A stretch of DNA of 64,000 bases from Desulfofustis sp. PB-SRB1 (GTDB taxonomy: Bacteria; Desulfobacterota; Desulfobulbia; Desulfobulbales; Desulfocapsaceae): contig JAEQMT010000009.1 of assembly GCA_016722945.1 (NCBI GenBank), forward strand, positions 1 to 64,000. Direction: 5' to 3'. Below are positions 7,971-16,716 of the stretch, piece by piece. The notes below the pieces were generated by a model that was not told the DNA's origin, ran no database searches, and saw only the letters and a list, made by a program, of their open reading frames with translations. The position numbers were made by a program, and so were the translations under genes. The stretch's first letter is position 1, and every line of letters starts with the position of its first letter.

Positions 7971-9686
7971 CTATTTTTGAAAATCCTTAATCGAAGAAGG
8001 TAACGACCCGTCAGGTAATACAACTTTTCTAATGATTGCTTCACTATGCAGACCCCATGGAAGAATAACACCTGAGTGACCACCTCTCCCCCCAGCAACA
8101 ACGATATGCACATCTTCAGGGAATCTTGTTACTGGCATTGGGTGTCTTTTCTCAAATTCAGGGGGTCTTACTGGCTTGATTCCACGGCCTTTTAACATGG
8201 GTACCTCATTGGTCGCCCTTTGATGGATATGCTCACGAATCATGTCTTTGGTCCATCCATCATTATCAAGCATCCAGCTATGATCAGGGGTCAATATTAG
8301 TATTAAAGGTCCAGTTATGTATGCGTTATTGCTGCCTAATGTTGTGCAACAGTCGACAATAGTATCCAGTAGATCCTCAGCAGTTAAACTTAAAAAATCT
8401 ATAATGTCATGGAGGGCTTCTGCCTTCAAAACCATTACAGTGGTTGTCTTCTCATCATAACATTCCGCATTTATGGTGTTCCATGGGGTTAAACTTGGCT
8501 CTTCAGCAAAGCAATAAGTTAATTCAGCCTGGCAGGATACATTTGCCAGGTCTGCTATGCCAGGTACGGCACGGCATACGTTTATGCAAGCAAGGTTGAC
8601 CGCCCTTCCCACTGTTAAGTTCTCAGGGAAACCAGGTCCTAAACATCCTTGACCTCCGTATAGTCCTACTTCCTGGGCTAGTGGACCACTAACCAAAACA
8701 AGATTTCCTCCTGGGTGTGATGTAGTGACAGCTTGAAGCAAGTTATAATTTGGATCTGCCATTGCCTGAAATGCTGTCACCAAGATAGGCATATGATGGG
8801 GTTTACAACCTGCCATAACAGATGCTATGGCGACATCACTAACGAGAATATCCTTGCCAGAAGGGCCAATCTTTTCTGCCAACACTGTACCCGGGTCGAA
8901 TGGGCAGTACGTGAGCATTTTATCATATCGTCGACGTGTTGGAGGGATAATCGGCAACCCATCACTAATATGTAAGTCATTGTAAACATCTATAATTTGC
9001 TGAATTCCGGGAGCTGGTTCTTTAAGTTCTACTTCACTAAGCTGAATCTTTTCGCCAATATCGTCAGGCTCATCTTTACCTGTCACATCAGTATCAATCT
9101 CGAACTGCAGGTCTGCACGCTTTTCAATTTCACCGGGAGGCAATAAAAATGCATCCATCATTGATGACCATTGTTCATTAATCATGGTCTCAATCTCATG
9201 ATCCGTGCTACCAGGGAAAAGCTCTTCTAGTGAGGTAATACAAAGCTGTCCTGAACGATAATGTGCAGTTGCTTTTGAAATTGCGGTTCCTGGGGGAGCA
9301 GTAATGTACAATGTTGGGATGCCAAGTTTTTCCAGAGCGATAGTAATGATTGTGCAAGCTGGGCTTACCCCAATATCGCCAATTGCTACAATGGCTGCCG
9401 TTGGTCTTTCAGCTGCCAGTTTTGCAGCATAATCTAATAAATCTTGATTTGATTTACCTCTTGGGGTTTCTATGAAGTCCACTACATTTTCAATTCCTTC
9501 ATCGGCAAGCTTCTTTTTTACATGATGAAAGATGGTCATGTAATTGTTGTGCAAAAGCTTAGTATTGTTATAAAAAACAATCTTACCCTTCTGCAACTCT
9601 TCAATTGATGGCCGTGGTGCCAATTTCATTAGCTCCCTAGGCTGCTTGCCTCTTGGGTCTATGAGTTTTCCTTTTAAACGACTCAT
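7971..9686 (-). CDS. UGSC-like two-domain protein, paralog 1
   Basis: 571 residues, soluble, no signal peptide. The N-terminal domain (about 30-200) is an alpha/beta fold with GDIGVSPACTIITIALEKLG, which resembles the UGSC-motif domain of uncharacterised (seleno)proteins. Here the Sec position appears to be Ile, with a Cys three residues after the Ser. The C-terminal domain (about 235-570) carries DGLPIIPPTRRRYDKML, VMAGCKPHHMPILV, TTSHPGGNLVLVSGPLAQE, GQGCLGPGFPENLTVGRAVN and RGGHSGVILPWGLHSE, hallmarks of a widespread family of unknown activity. It is the last gene of a minus-strand set with its paralog and the tct transporter genes; a role in catabolism of the transported substrate is inferred. 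ATG 9686 follows an AGGAGA site. Confidence 0.7.
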   Translation of the reverse strand: MSRLKGKLIDPRGKQPRELMKLAPRPSIEELQKGKIVFYNNTKLLHNNYMTIFHHVKKKLADEGIENVVDFIETPRGKSNQDLLDYAAKLAAERPTAAIVAIGDIGVSPACTIITIALEKLGIPTLYITAPPGTAISKATAHYRSGQLCITSLEELFPGSTDHEIETMINEQWSSMMDAFLLPPGEIEKRADLQFEIDTDVTGKDEPDDIGEKIQLSEVELKEPAPGIQQIIDVYNDLHISDGLPIIPPTRRRYDKMLTYCPFDPGTVLAEKIGPSGKDILVSDVAIASVMAGCKPHHMPILVTAFQAMADPNYNLLQAVTTSHPGGNLVLVSGPLAQEVGLYGGQGCLGPGFPENLTVGRAVNLACINVCRAVPGIADLANVSCQAELTYCFAEEPSLTPWNTINAECYDEKTTTVMVLKAEALHDIIDFLSLTAEDLLDTIVDCCTTLGSNNAYITGPLILILTPDHSWMLDNDGWTKDMIREHIHQRATNEVPMLKGRGIKPVRPPEFEKRHPMPVTRFPEDVHIVVAGGRGGHSGVILPWGLHSEAIIRKVVLPDGSLPSSIKDFQK

Positions 9687-9826
9687 GATTTATCTCCTGA
9701 TATTGCGATGACTGATAGCTGTACGAATTAGCAATGTACTGTTATCCCATTCCATCTGGAGGAACTCGTATATCAGCACAGGAGGCTATTGGTACGGCGA
9801 AGTAAATATGTTTATAGATTTCTTTG

Positions 9827-11542
9827 CTATCGTTTGAAGGATTCTATAGACCGAGGCAATGAGCCGTCCGGCAATGCTACTGGTTCTACGATTCCTTCAC
9901 TATGCAATGCCCACGGCAGAATAACACCATTGTGACCACCTCTGCCTCCAACTACCACAATTTCTATGTCTTCGGGAAAGCGAGTTACTGGCATTGGATG
10001 CATGTTCTCAAAGGACTTCGGTCGTACGGGCACTATACCGCGGCCTCTAATCATGGGAACTTCATTGGTAGCCCGTGCATGGATATGTTCACGGATAGCA
10101 TTTTTGGTCCAGCCAGCGAGATCAAACATCTTTGCATGGTCAGGAGTTAGGATCACTAATAGTGGACCTGGAAGATAAGCATTATTTGAACCAAGCGTGG
10201 TTGAACAATGAACGATGGTGTCAAGAAGATCATAAGCGTTGTTGCTTAATAATTCTATAATGTCATGAATAGGTTCAGCTTTCATGACATAGACTGTAGT
10301 TGTCTGTTCATCGTATCTTTCAGCATTAATAGTTTCCCATGGTGATAATTCAGAATCTTCAGCAAAACAGTACGTCAATTCTGCCTGGGATGAAATATTT
10401 GCAAGATCAGCGACACCCGGTATAGATCTGCAAGTATTAATAATGGCAAGGTTTACCGCTCTACCGATGGTCAGATTGGCTGGAAATCCAGGCCCTAAAC
10501 ATCCTTGACCAGAATGAATGCCGACCTCTTGGGCTAGCGGTCCACTAACCAACACCAGATTACCGCCGGGATGTGATGTGGTCACTGACTGGTGAAAATT
10601 GTATTTTTTATTTGCCAGTGCTTTAAATGCAGTTACCACTATCGGCATAGCCTGCGGCTTGCAACCTGCCATAACAGCGGAAACCACAAGATCACGAACA
10701 TGAATATCGTTGCCGGTTGGGCCAATTTCTTCGACCATCACCATGTCAGGATCGAAAGGACAATATGAGAGCATCTCATCGTAACGGTTTCTAGACGGTG
10801 GAATTATTGGTAAACCATCACCAATCTTAATTTCATTGAAGAGATCTGTTATTTCCTCGATGCCAGCAGCCGGTTCATCCGCCTCCTTAGTATCAAGCTG
10901 TATTCTTTCCGTCAGGTTAATAAGTCCATTATTTCCCGCTACATCCTTATCAAATTTATAGTTCAGGTCAGCACGCTTTTCTAAGTCTTCGCCAGTGAGG
11001 AGTAAGGCATCCATGATTTCCCGCCACTGGTTGTCGATCTCTGCTCTGACCTCCTCAATCGTACTTGCCTGGTAAATATCTACGGAAGTAATACATAGAT
11101 GCCCCGCCCGATAATTGGCTACTGCCCTTACCAGGTTTGTGCCCGGAGGAGCCGTGAAATAAAGGGTTGGGATGCCCAACTCTTCGAGAGCGATAGCTAC
11201 TATAGTAGTAGCTGAACTTGTTCCCATATCTCCCATTGCTACAAATGCGGCAACTGGTTTTTCTTTTGCCATGTATGCAGCCCAATCTTTTTGATCTTGA
11301 GTTGATTTTCCCCGGACTGTCTCGACAAAATCGACAAAGTTGGTAAAACCTTCTTCTCTCAATCGTTCTTTCAGACGTGTGAAAGTCTCCATGTAATTGC
11401 AGAAGGCAAGCTTTGTATTGTCATAGAAAAGAATTGGGCCTTTTCTTAGTTCCTCTAAACTTGGTCGGGGGGCAAGCTGTAGACGCTTGGTGTTCTGCTG
11501 ACCACGGGGGTCGATGACAGTTCCAAGATGAATCTTTCCCAT
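9827..11542 (-). CDS. UGSC-like two-domain protein, paralog 2
   Basis: 571 residues, the same length and domain order as the gene downstream, and clearly homologous throughout. The UGSC-like loop reads GDMGTSSATTIVAIALEELG: the Cys of paralog 1 is Thr here, so any thiol chemistry at this site cannot be shared. The C-terminal signatures are conserved (DGLPIIPPSRNRYDEML, VMAGCKPQAMPIVV, HPGGNLVLVSGPLAQEVG, GQGCLGPGFPANLTIGRA). A shared equal length plus divergence at the putative active loop suggests a heteromeric complex of two specialised subunits; this is an inference. ATG 11542 with GAAGGAG upstream. A strong hairpin lies in the leader. Confidence 0.7.
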   Translation of the reverse strand: MGKIHLGTVIDPRGQQNTKRLQLAPRPSLEELRKGPILFYDNTKLAFCNYMETFTRLKERLREEGFTNFVDFVETVRGKSTQDQKDWAAYMAKEKPVAAFVAMGDMGTSSATTIVAIALEELGIPTLYFTAPPGTNLVRAVANYRAGHLCITSVDIYQASTIEEVRAEIDNQWREIMDALLLTGEDLEKRADLNYKFDKDVAGNNGLINLTERIQLDTKEADEPAAGIEEITDLFNEIKIGDGLPIIPPSRNRYDEMLSYCPFDPDMVMVEEIGPTGNDIHVRDLVVSAVMAGCKPQAMPIVVTAFKALANKKYNFHQSVTTSHPGGNLVLVSGPLAQEVGIHSGQGCLGPGFPANLTIGRAVNLAIINTCRSIPGVADLANISSQAELTYCFAEDSELSPWETINAERYDEQTTTVYVMKAEPIHDIIELLSNNAYDLLDTIVHCSTTLGSNNAYLPGPLLVILTPDHAKMFDLAGWTKNAIREHIHARATNEVPMIRGRGIVPVRPKSFENMHPMPVTRFPEDIEIVVVGGRGGHNGVILPWALHSEGIVEPVALPDGSLPRSIESFKR

Positions 11543-11570
11543 GATAGTGTCTCCTTCATATCCTTTATAA

Positions 11571-11603
11571 GGAGAAGATCTGCTAGTGAACGGATCTTCT
11601 CCT
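11571..11603 (-). promoter_or_regulatory. Hairpin in the leader of the UGSC-like genes
   Basis: Perfect 10-bp inverted repeat GGAGAAGATC / GATCTTCTCC with a 12-13 base loop, about 30 bp upstream of ATG 11542. Before the IS1182-type insertion it lay between tctC and the UGSC-like genes, where it could partly terminate or set mRNA ratios between transporter and enzymes. Confidence 0.55.
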
Positions 11604-11627
11604 CAAATCTCATATGTTGTTAATTAT

Positions 11628-13558
11628 GATGAGCTCGTAAAAACCTAAAATCGAAATCCAAGCCGATTCGTTGGAGTCGGCAGAAGCGCCGCAAGCCTGA
11701 CATTTAATGTAGTCATGAATGGCGCATACTGATGCGTGAAACGACTCCACCAGGCAAAACAGGCCGGCATTGTCCCACATTGTGGTGATATGGGCGTGCA
11801 GCGCCGCTTCCACTGTCGTGCCGCCCGGAAAATATTCACCCCCACGGCCTTCATCACCGCGGCAAATCCAACCGCCTTCATGCCCCGCACCCTGAGATGC
11901 TTCACCCCGGTGCGCCGATCAAACTCCGACATCGTTGCCTCGACACCGGCTCGATAGCGATATTTCTCTGTAAAGCCGGCTGTGGATTCACCCTGCCTCC
12001 TGCGTGCCAGGCGGATATCTTTGGTTGTATAGCGGAAGTAGCAGGCCTTCTTTCCTCTGCTTACCGGGCATCGGTCATATACCTCACACTGCAGGCAGTC
12101 ATGAGAGAAGGCAGCACTGAAGCCGCGTCTGGTTTTCTTGCATGTCTTCGGTGCCCGTCCTTCAGGGCAGGCGAGGACCCGGCCTTGTTCATCAAGGGAA
12201 CAATCAGCAAGAGACAGCTTGTCGGAGCTGCTGGTCATAACCGGGGCGATGACCCTCACCTCATAGTCTTGGTGCGCTGTTTCGCAGTTATCATCACTGC
12301 CGTACAGAGAGTCGGCAAGCAGTTCTTCAGGCAGCGCATCGTTGTGCTGCAAATCATCAAGGGCCGGGATCAGAGCGGCAGAATCATGCTTGTCGGCCGA
12401 TTCAACGGCGACATGAGTGATCAGTGACAGCCGTTTACCATCATCCTCATGCTCATCCTCATCCGTGCCTTTGCCGGTGTTCTGGTGCGCAGGATTGGTG
12501 GTATGGCTTTCCACCACCTGTATCTGATACCCTTGCCCTTTATGGCCGCTGTAGCCCGCATCGGGGTCTGAGGGGTTTTGCAACGAGTCGGAAGGGACTT
12601 CTTTGTTGGGCCGGGCAACCGCACGCGGTTCACCGCCCGTTTCTTGATCCACCACGCATTGTTCGGTGAACAGCCTGAGCAGCAGCTTGAATGATGCCAT
12701 ATCGCGCACCGCCGAAACGGCGCCCCCATGCTGAGTCAGGGTATACACATCCCGGGCGAGCTGATCAAGGGTGTGCTTGGACTCAGAGGGCTTGACCATG
12801 GCAAACAGAGATTCGCTGGTGGTGCTCATATAGCGGGTGACCAACTCCTGGTCGAGCCGGTCAAAGACCAGCCGGTGGTGGCGTTTGAGGTTCAGCAGGA
12901 ATTTCTTGATGGTTCGGACGAATAAGCCAATCCGTCCCAGGTGGCGCATGTTGGAGCGAATATGGACTGAATCCATGCGCTGCTTGCCAAGGTCTGCCTG
13001 GAAGAGCTTTTCCAGCGTCTTCAGAGCAGCGGTGAAGATTTCATGGTACAATGATTCGGTAGAGAGTGTGTCGCGCATCGACCATAGCGTCTTGGCGCTG
13101 ACGTAGGCGTGCTGATCGTCGAAACTGGCAATGTTCAAGGCATAATGCCATTGGATATTGAAACAGAATTGCTCAACCGCCCCGTCGTCGGTGAGATCGA
13201 ACATCTGCTGGAGAATCATCAGGCCCATCATGGAATACAATTCTTTGCTCGGGCGTCCGTTGTATTCATGGTAGTGGCTCCGTAATGCGTCAACCGGCAG
13301 CGAGGGGAGTATGTGTTTCTGAAACAAGCCGGCCCATGAGGTGTTCAGAGCGGTGCGTCTTTTGGGGCCAAGATGAGACCAGGGATCGAACAGGTAGGCT
13401 TGTTTGTGGGTTTTTACGTTAAACATGGGTTCACCTTGCATCGTATTGAAATTACAAGGATATTGTACCATGGAAGTAGTCTTGGGCAAACAATTTTTTG
13501 CAGGTTTTTACAATAATATTAAACGGTTGTGGTATAATAGACTTTTTACGACTTCATC
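11628..13558 (-). mobile_element. IS1182-type insertion sequence at the tctC stop codon
   Basis: 1931 bp with termini GATGAGCTCGTAAAAACCT (left) and, opposite strand, GATGAAGTCGTAAAAAGTC (right). It is flanked by a 6-bp duplication AATTAT (11622-11627 and 13559-13564). It encodes a single transposase. The ends match those of the short elements at 39073-39343, 46164-46462 and 47672-47831. Removing the element restores a TAA stop for tctC and joins tctC to the UGSC-like genes about 90 bp away. Confidence 0.88.
11645..13489 (-). CDS. IS1182-family transposase
   Basis: 614 residues, apparently intact. The N-terminus has the family opening (FDPWSHLGPKRRTALNTSWA, then LPSLPVDALRSHYHEYNGRP). The DDE core includes LGKQRMDSVHIRSNM (first Asp), PEELLADSLYGSDDN (second Asp) and YRYRAGVEATMSEFDRR (Glu) near residue 535. 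A Cys-rich insert (CLQCEVYDRCPVSRGKKAC) precedes the last motif, as is common in this family. ATG choice is uncertain: 13489 is given, but an internal ATG at the MFNVKTHKQAYLFDPW stretch (13426) starts closer to the conserved region. Confidence 0.9.
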   Translation of the reverse strand: MPKTTSMVQYPCNFNTMQGEPMFNVKTHKQAYLFDPWSHLGPKRRTALNTSWAGLFQKHILPSLPVDALRSHYHEYNGRPSKELYSMMGLMILQQMFDLTDDGAVEQFCFNIQWHYALNIASFDDQHAYVSAKTLWSMRDTLSTESLYHEIFTAALKTLEKLFQADLGKQRMDSVHIRSNMRHLGRIGLFVRTIKKFLLNLKRHHRLVFDRLDQELVTRYMSTTSESLFAMVKPSESKHTLDQLARDVYTLTQHGGAVSAVRDMASFKLLLRLFTEQCVVDQETGGEPRAVARPNKEVPSDSLQNPSDPDAGYSGHKGQGYQIQVVESHTTNPAHQNTGKGTDEDEHEDDGKRLSLITHVAVESADKHDSAALIPALDDLQHNDALPEELLADSLYGSDDNCETAHQDYEVRVIAPVMTSSSDKLSLADCSLDEQGRVLACPEGRAPKTCKKTRRGFSAAFSHDCLQCEVYDRCPVSRGKKACYFRYTTKDIRLARRRQGESTAGFTEKYRYRAGVEATMSEFDRRTGVKHLRVRGMKAVGFAAVMKAVGVNIFRAARQWKRRCTPISPQCGTMPACFAWWSRFTHQYAPFMTTLNVRLAALLPTPTNRLGFRF

Positions 13559-14534
13559 AATTATCAATGTATTTCTTTTTTATCTCTTGAAAGAGCTTGA
13601 GATCTTCGCGCATCTGAGTTTCATATTCAGGACCTGGTATCCAGGTAGGTGCAAATCCAAATTTCTCACCAAATGCTGCAAAGTTGCTGCTTGATGCCGC
13701 TTGCGTTACTATCTCAATCAGCTTATCTACAACATCCTGAGGAGTATCTTTAGGAACGTATATGCCTCGTGTGATTCCTATTGAAATTGGAATGCCAATA
13801 TCATTTAAGGTTGCAACGCTTCGTAAGGGTTCATAGGTAATTTTTTCAAGAGATTGCCCGGTTCCAATCACGTTTATTACACCTGCCTTGGCCTCTGTAA
13901 GAAGCACTGGCGCATGGATTATACCGGCATCTACTTGGTTGCCTAGAAGAGCCTTTTTCAAATCAGCTCCACCTTGATAGGGAATAATACGAAAATCAAT
14001 TCCAGTATGTCCCTTAATCCCTGAAGCCATGATCATCTGTGCACCAGAGGGAGTAGCTGACCCAAGAGTCATCTTGCCTGGATTGTTCTTTGCTTCTTCC
14101 AGAAATTGCTCCATGGACGTTATACCACTATCCTTGTGGGATAAGATCCACGTGGGACTTGAGAAAAAACCACCGATATATTGAAAATCATCCAAACTTA
14201 GAGGTACTTCAGTAAAGGTGAGCGCTGCCAAAATATCGGTATCGCCATTCATAAGTATCGTATATCCGTCGGGCTTCGAACGTGCTACTTTGATAGATCC
14301 GGTGATGCCAGCCGCACCGGAAATGTTGTCGACAACCACATTCACCCCTTGTTCCTTTATAGCTTCTGCGATCCCTCTGCCTATGGAGTCAGTACCACCA
14401 CCAGCTTTCCATGGTACAACAAGGTGAATTGTGTCTTCAGGGTATTCTGCTGCTTTAACTTGCCCAGACATCATAAGAACTGCGGTTAAAAAGATGCCCA
14501 TGAGAATAAACAACCTTCTTTTCAATTGAGTCAT
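13557..14534 (-). CDS. tctC: TctC/Bug-family periplasmic solute-binding protein
   Basis: 325 residues. Signal peptide LFILMGIFLTAVLMMSGQ ending VKAAEYP. The mature part starts with the family text DTIHLVVPWKAGGGTDSIGR and contains NISGAAGITGSIKVARSKPD and IGITRGIYVPKDTPQDVV, typical of TctC/Bug receptors that bind carboxylates. It is the extracytoplasmic receptor of the tripartite transporter encoded by the two upstream genes (37-bp gap to tctA). The IS1182-type element starts at its stop codon, changing TAA to TGA without altering the protein. The ligand cannot be deduced. Confidence 0.92.
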   Translation of the reverse strand: MTQLKRRLFILMGIFLTAVLMMSGQVKAAEYPEDTIHLVVPWKAGGGTDSIGRGIAEAIKEQGVNVVVDNISGAAGITGSIKVARSKPDGYTILMNGDTDILAALTFTEVPLSLDDFQYIGGFFSSPTWILSHKDSGITSMEQFLEEAKNNPGKMTLGSATPSGAQMIMASGIKGHTGIDFRIIPYQGGADLKKALLGNQVDAGIIHAPVLLTEAKAGVINVIGTGQSLEKITYEPLRSVATLNDIGIPISIGITRGIYVPKDTPQDVVDKLIEIVTQAASSSNFAAFGEKFGFAPTWIPGPEYETQMREDLKLFQEIKKKYIDN

Positions 14535-14570
14535 AATTAATCCTCCTCAGCTAGTGATGTGTTGCCGGTT

Positions 14571-16073
14571 TTAGGGATTATGAGTGCTTTTCTGAGCCCC
14601 AAAGCTCAGGATCCCTTTGTAAATTTCATACGCAATCAATCCAACAATGATCGCCACAATGATCACCCGTATCGGCGTACCTACGAATGTTGACCAGTCA
14701 TTATCTGAAAGGGCCAAAGCAATTCTAATGTTTTGCTCAATGATAGGACCAAGAATTATTCCCAAAACAACTGTCACGACCGGGAAATTGCATTTTTCAA
14801 GAATGTATCCAACTACCCCAAATACAATGGCTATATAAACCGGGAAGATCGTGTTCATGCTTGAATAGGCTCCCAGTGTTGTGAGGACAAGGATAAATGG
14901 GAAAAGCCATGCGCGATCTTGTTGCAGCACGAAGATAAAGTAGCGTATAGCTCTCCACGCAATGAGGAACATGAAAATCGTACTGATCAGTAATCCTGCC
15001 AGCAAGCCATAGACGAGCGGTCCATCACTTTGCATCAAAGTAACACCGGGAGTGATCCCGTGTAGAATCATGGCACCAAGCATTATGGCAGTCGAACCAT
15101 CTCCAGGAATCCCAAGGGTGAGCATGGGTACCATTGTTCCGCCATTGTTTGCGTTGTTGGTAGCCTCAGGAGTTATGATCCCTTCTGCTATTCCTGTACC
15201 AAATTTATCTGGATGTTTAGATTTGTTCCTCGCGGTGGCATAGGCAATCCATGGGGACCCTTCTGCTCCAACGCCGGGTACAGCGCCAAACCCTGTACCA
15301 TAGAGCCCACCTATAAGCACATTGGACCAATATTTTTTTAACTCTGAGAGCTTGGGCAAGGAGAGGTTAATTTTATTGGTAACCAATTGAGAACGAGTTC
15401 CTACCATCTTAATATCAGACAGCACTACAGCAATGCCAAAGAAACCGACAAGAGCAGCAGCAAACGGTACACCAGAAATAAGGTCATAGCTTCCGAATAG
15501 AAACCTAGGGCTTGCATCAATTGGATCCAGACCGATAGTTGCAATGAGTAAACCGAATACTACACCTATAAGTCCTCGGACCATAGACCCTCGAACAAAT
15601 GCTGAGACCATGATCAGCCCCAGAATTCCAATAAGAGCAATATCAGCATTTGAAGATTTCACCGCGACTTTGGAAAGAAAAGGCACACAAGTAATCGCCA
15701 GTATCCATCCAAAGACACCACCAAATGTAGAGCCCATTGTGGCATACCCTAAAGCCTTGCCAGCCTCACCTTTCTGAGCCATAGGGTATCCATCAAGAGC
15801 TGTGCATGCACCGGCTGGTGTTCCTGGCGTGCGTAGAAGAATTGCGGGAAACGAACCGCCAAGCTTTGTTCCAACATATACACCTATCATGACAAGCAGG
15901 GCGGGAAGTGCATTCATGTGATAGGTAAGAGGCAGTAGAACCACAATAGCCATGGGTGAACTGAATCCTGGCAAAGCGCCGACTAGCAATCCTAGAGCCG
16001 TTCCTATAAATATGAGAAATAAATTCATTGGCATCAAACATTGCCCAAAGCCCGCCAAAATCCCTTCGATCAT
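14571..16073 (-). CDS. tctA: TctA-family large membrane subunit
   Basis: 500 residues, about 11-12 hydrophobic segments. Family signatures: GTALGLLVGALPGFSSPMAI near the N-terminus, GTKLGGSFPAILLRTPGTPA, YGTGFGAVPGVGAEGSPWIA and NNANNGGTMVPMLTLGIPGD in the second half. TctA is the permease of tripartite tricarboxylate transporters, driven by a cation gradient and fed by TctC. Placed between tctB (14-bp gap) and tctC. The short C-terminal tail ends in a basic/polar stretch. No frame damage. Confidence 0.95.
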   Translation of the reverse strand: MIEGILAGFGQCLMPMNLFLIFIGTALGLLVGALPGFSSPMAIVVLLPLTYHMNALPALLVMIGVYVGTKLGGSFPAILLRTPGTPAGACTALDGYPMAQKGEAGKALGYATMGSTFGGVFGWILAITCVPFLSKVAVKSSNADIALIGILGLIMVSAFVRGSMVRGLIGVVFGLLIATIGLDPIDASPRFLFGSYDLISGVPFAAALVGFFGIAVVLSDIKMVGTRSQLVTNKINLSLPKLSELKKYWSNVLIGGLYGTGFGAVPGVGAEGSPWIAYATARNKSKHPDKFGTGIAEGIITPEATNNANNGGTMVPMLTLGIPGDGSTAIMLGAMILHGITPGVTLMQSDGPLVYGLLAGLLISTIFMFLIAWRAIRYFIFVLQQDRAWLFPFILVLTTLGAYSSMNTIFPVYIAIVFGVVGYILEKCNFPVVTVVLGIILGPIIEQNIRIALALSDNDWSTFVGTPIRVIIVAIIVGLIAYEIYKGILSFGAQKSTHNP

Positions 16074-16087
16074 AGTCTTAGCTCATT

Positions 16088-16606
16088 TTAAATTGGCAGG
16101 TTGAGAAAATAAATAAACAGTATATAGAATCCAATACTACCAAGTACAGAAGCAAGTCCAATTTGTAAGGGACTGCGCCGGCCAAGCAGAACGAAAAGTG
16201 CCGCAAGGAAACATGCGGTCAGAATAGTAAAGTTGATGTAGGCCAGAAGCAGGGCATAAATAATGAGTAAAGCTAGCGCTCCAAAAGTACGTACTAATAC
16301 CACTGCCGGACTGGCTGTTGCCTTAATCTCATCGAAAACGACATTTATACTTTCAGGCTCTTTGCTCTGCCTGCCAGTTAGGAGTTTATTTAAAGCCCCT
16401 AATAAGATAATACCGGCCAGTATAATAAGTAGGGCGCCATATATTGTAGGTAGAGTGGAAGCCGTCAGAGTGGCCGTTTCTGCCACCCTGCCTTGTTCAC
16501 CGGAATTGATATTTACGATGGCTAAAACCCCAAGCAAGATGAACACGACAGAAATCGAGATATCACGCCTGATTGCACTCTCTCTTTCATCTTTCATGGC
16601 CATCAC
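16088..16606 (-). CDS. tctB: TctB-family small membrane subunit
   Basis: 172 residues with four hydrophobic segments: ISISVVFILLGVLAIVNI, a pair around residue 55, ALALLIIYALLLAYINFTIL, and SVLGSIGFYILFIYFLNLPI at the C-terminus. This is the pattern of the poorly conserved TctB subunit. First gene of the operon. The promoter must lie in 16607-16716, which is AT-rich (ATTTATTTATATATTTG) and now abuts the IS1380 insertion, so distal promoter elements may have been displaced. Confidence 0.88.
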   Translation of the reverse strand: MMAMKDERESAIRRDISISVVFILLGVLAIVNINSGEQGRVAETATLTASTLPTIYGALLIILAGIILLGALNKLLTGRQSKEPESINVVFDEIKATASPAVVLVRTFGALALLIIYALLLAYINFTILTACFLAALFVLLGRRSPLQIGLASVLGSIGFYILFIYFLNLPI

Positions 16607-16716
16607 CTTAAATTTAATGCTTTTATTTATTTATATATTTGTAATTATGTCATAAAATAGTGTATTCATTTTTAATAATAGGATTAAATAGTTAAAGCTT
16701 TAACTTCTTACATAAA

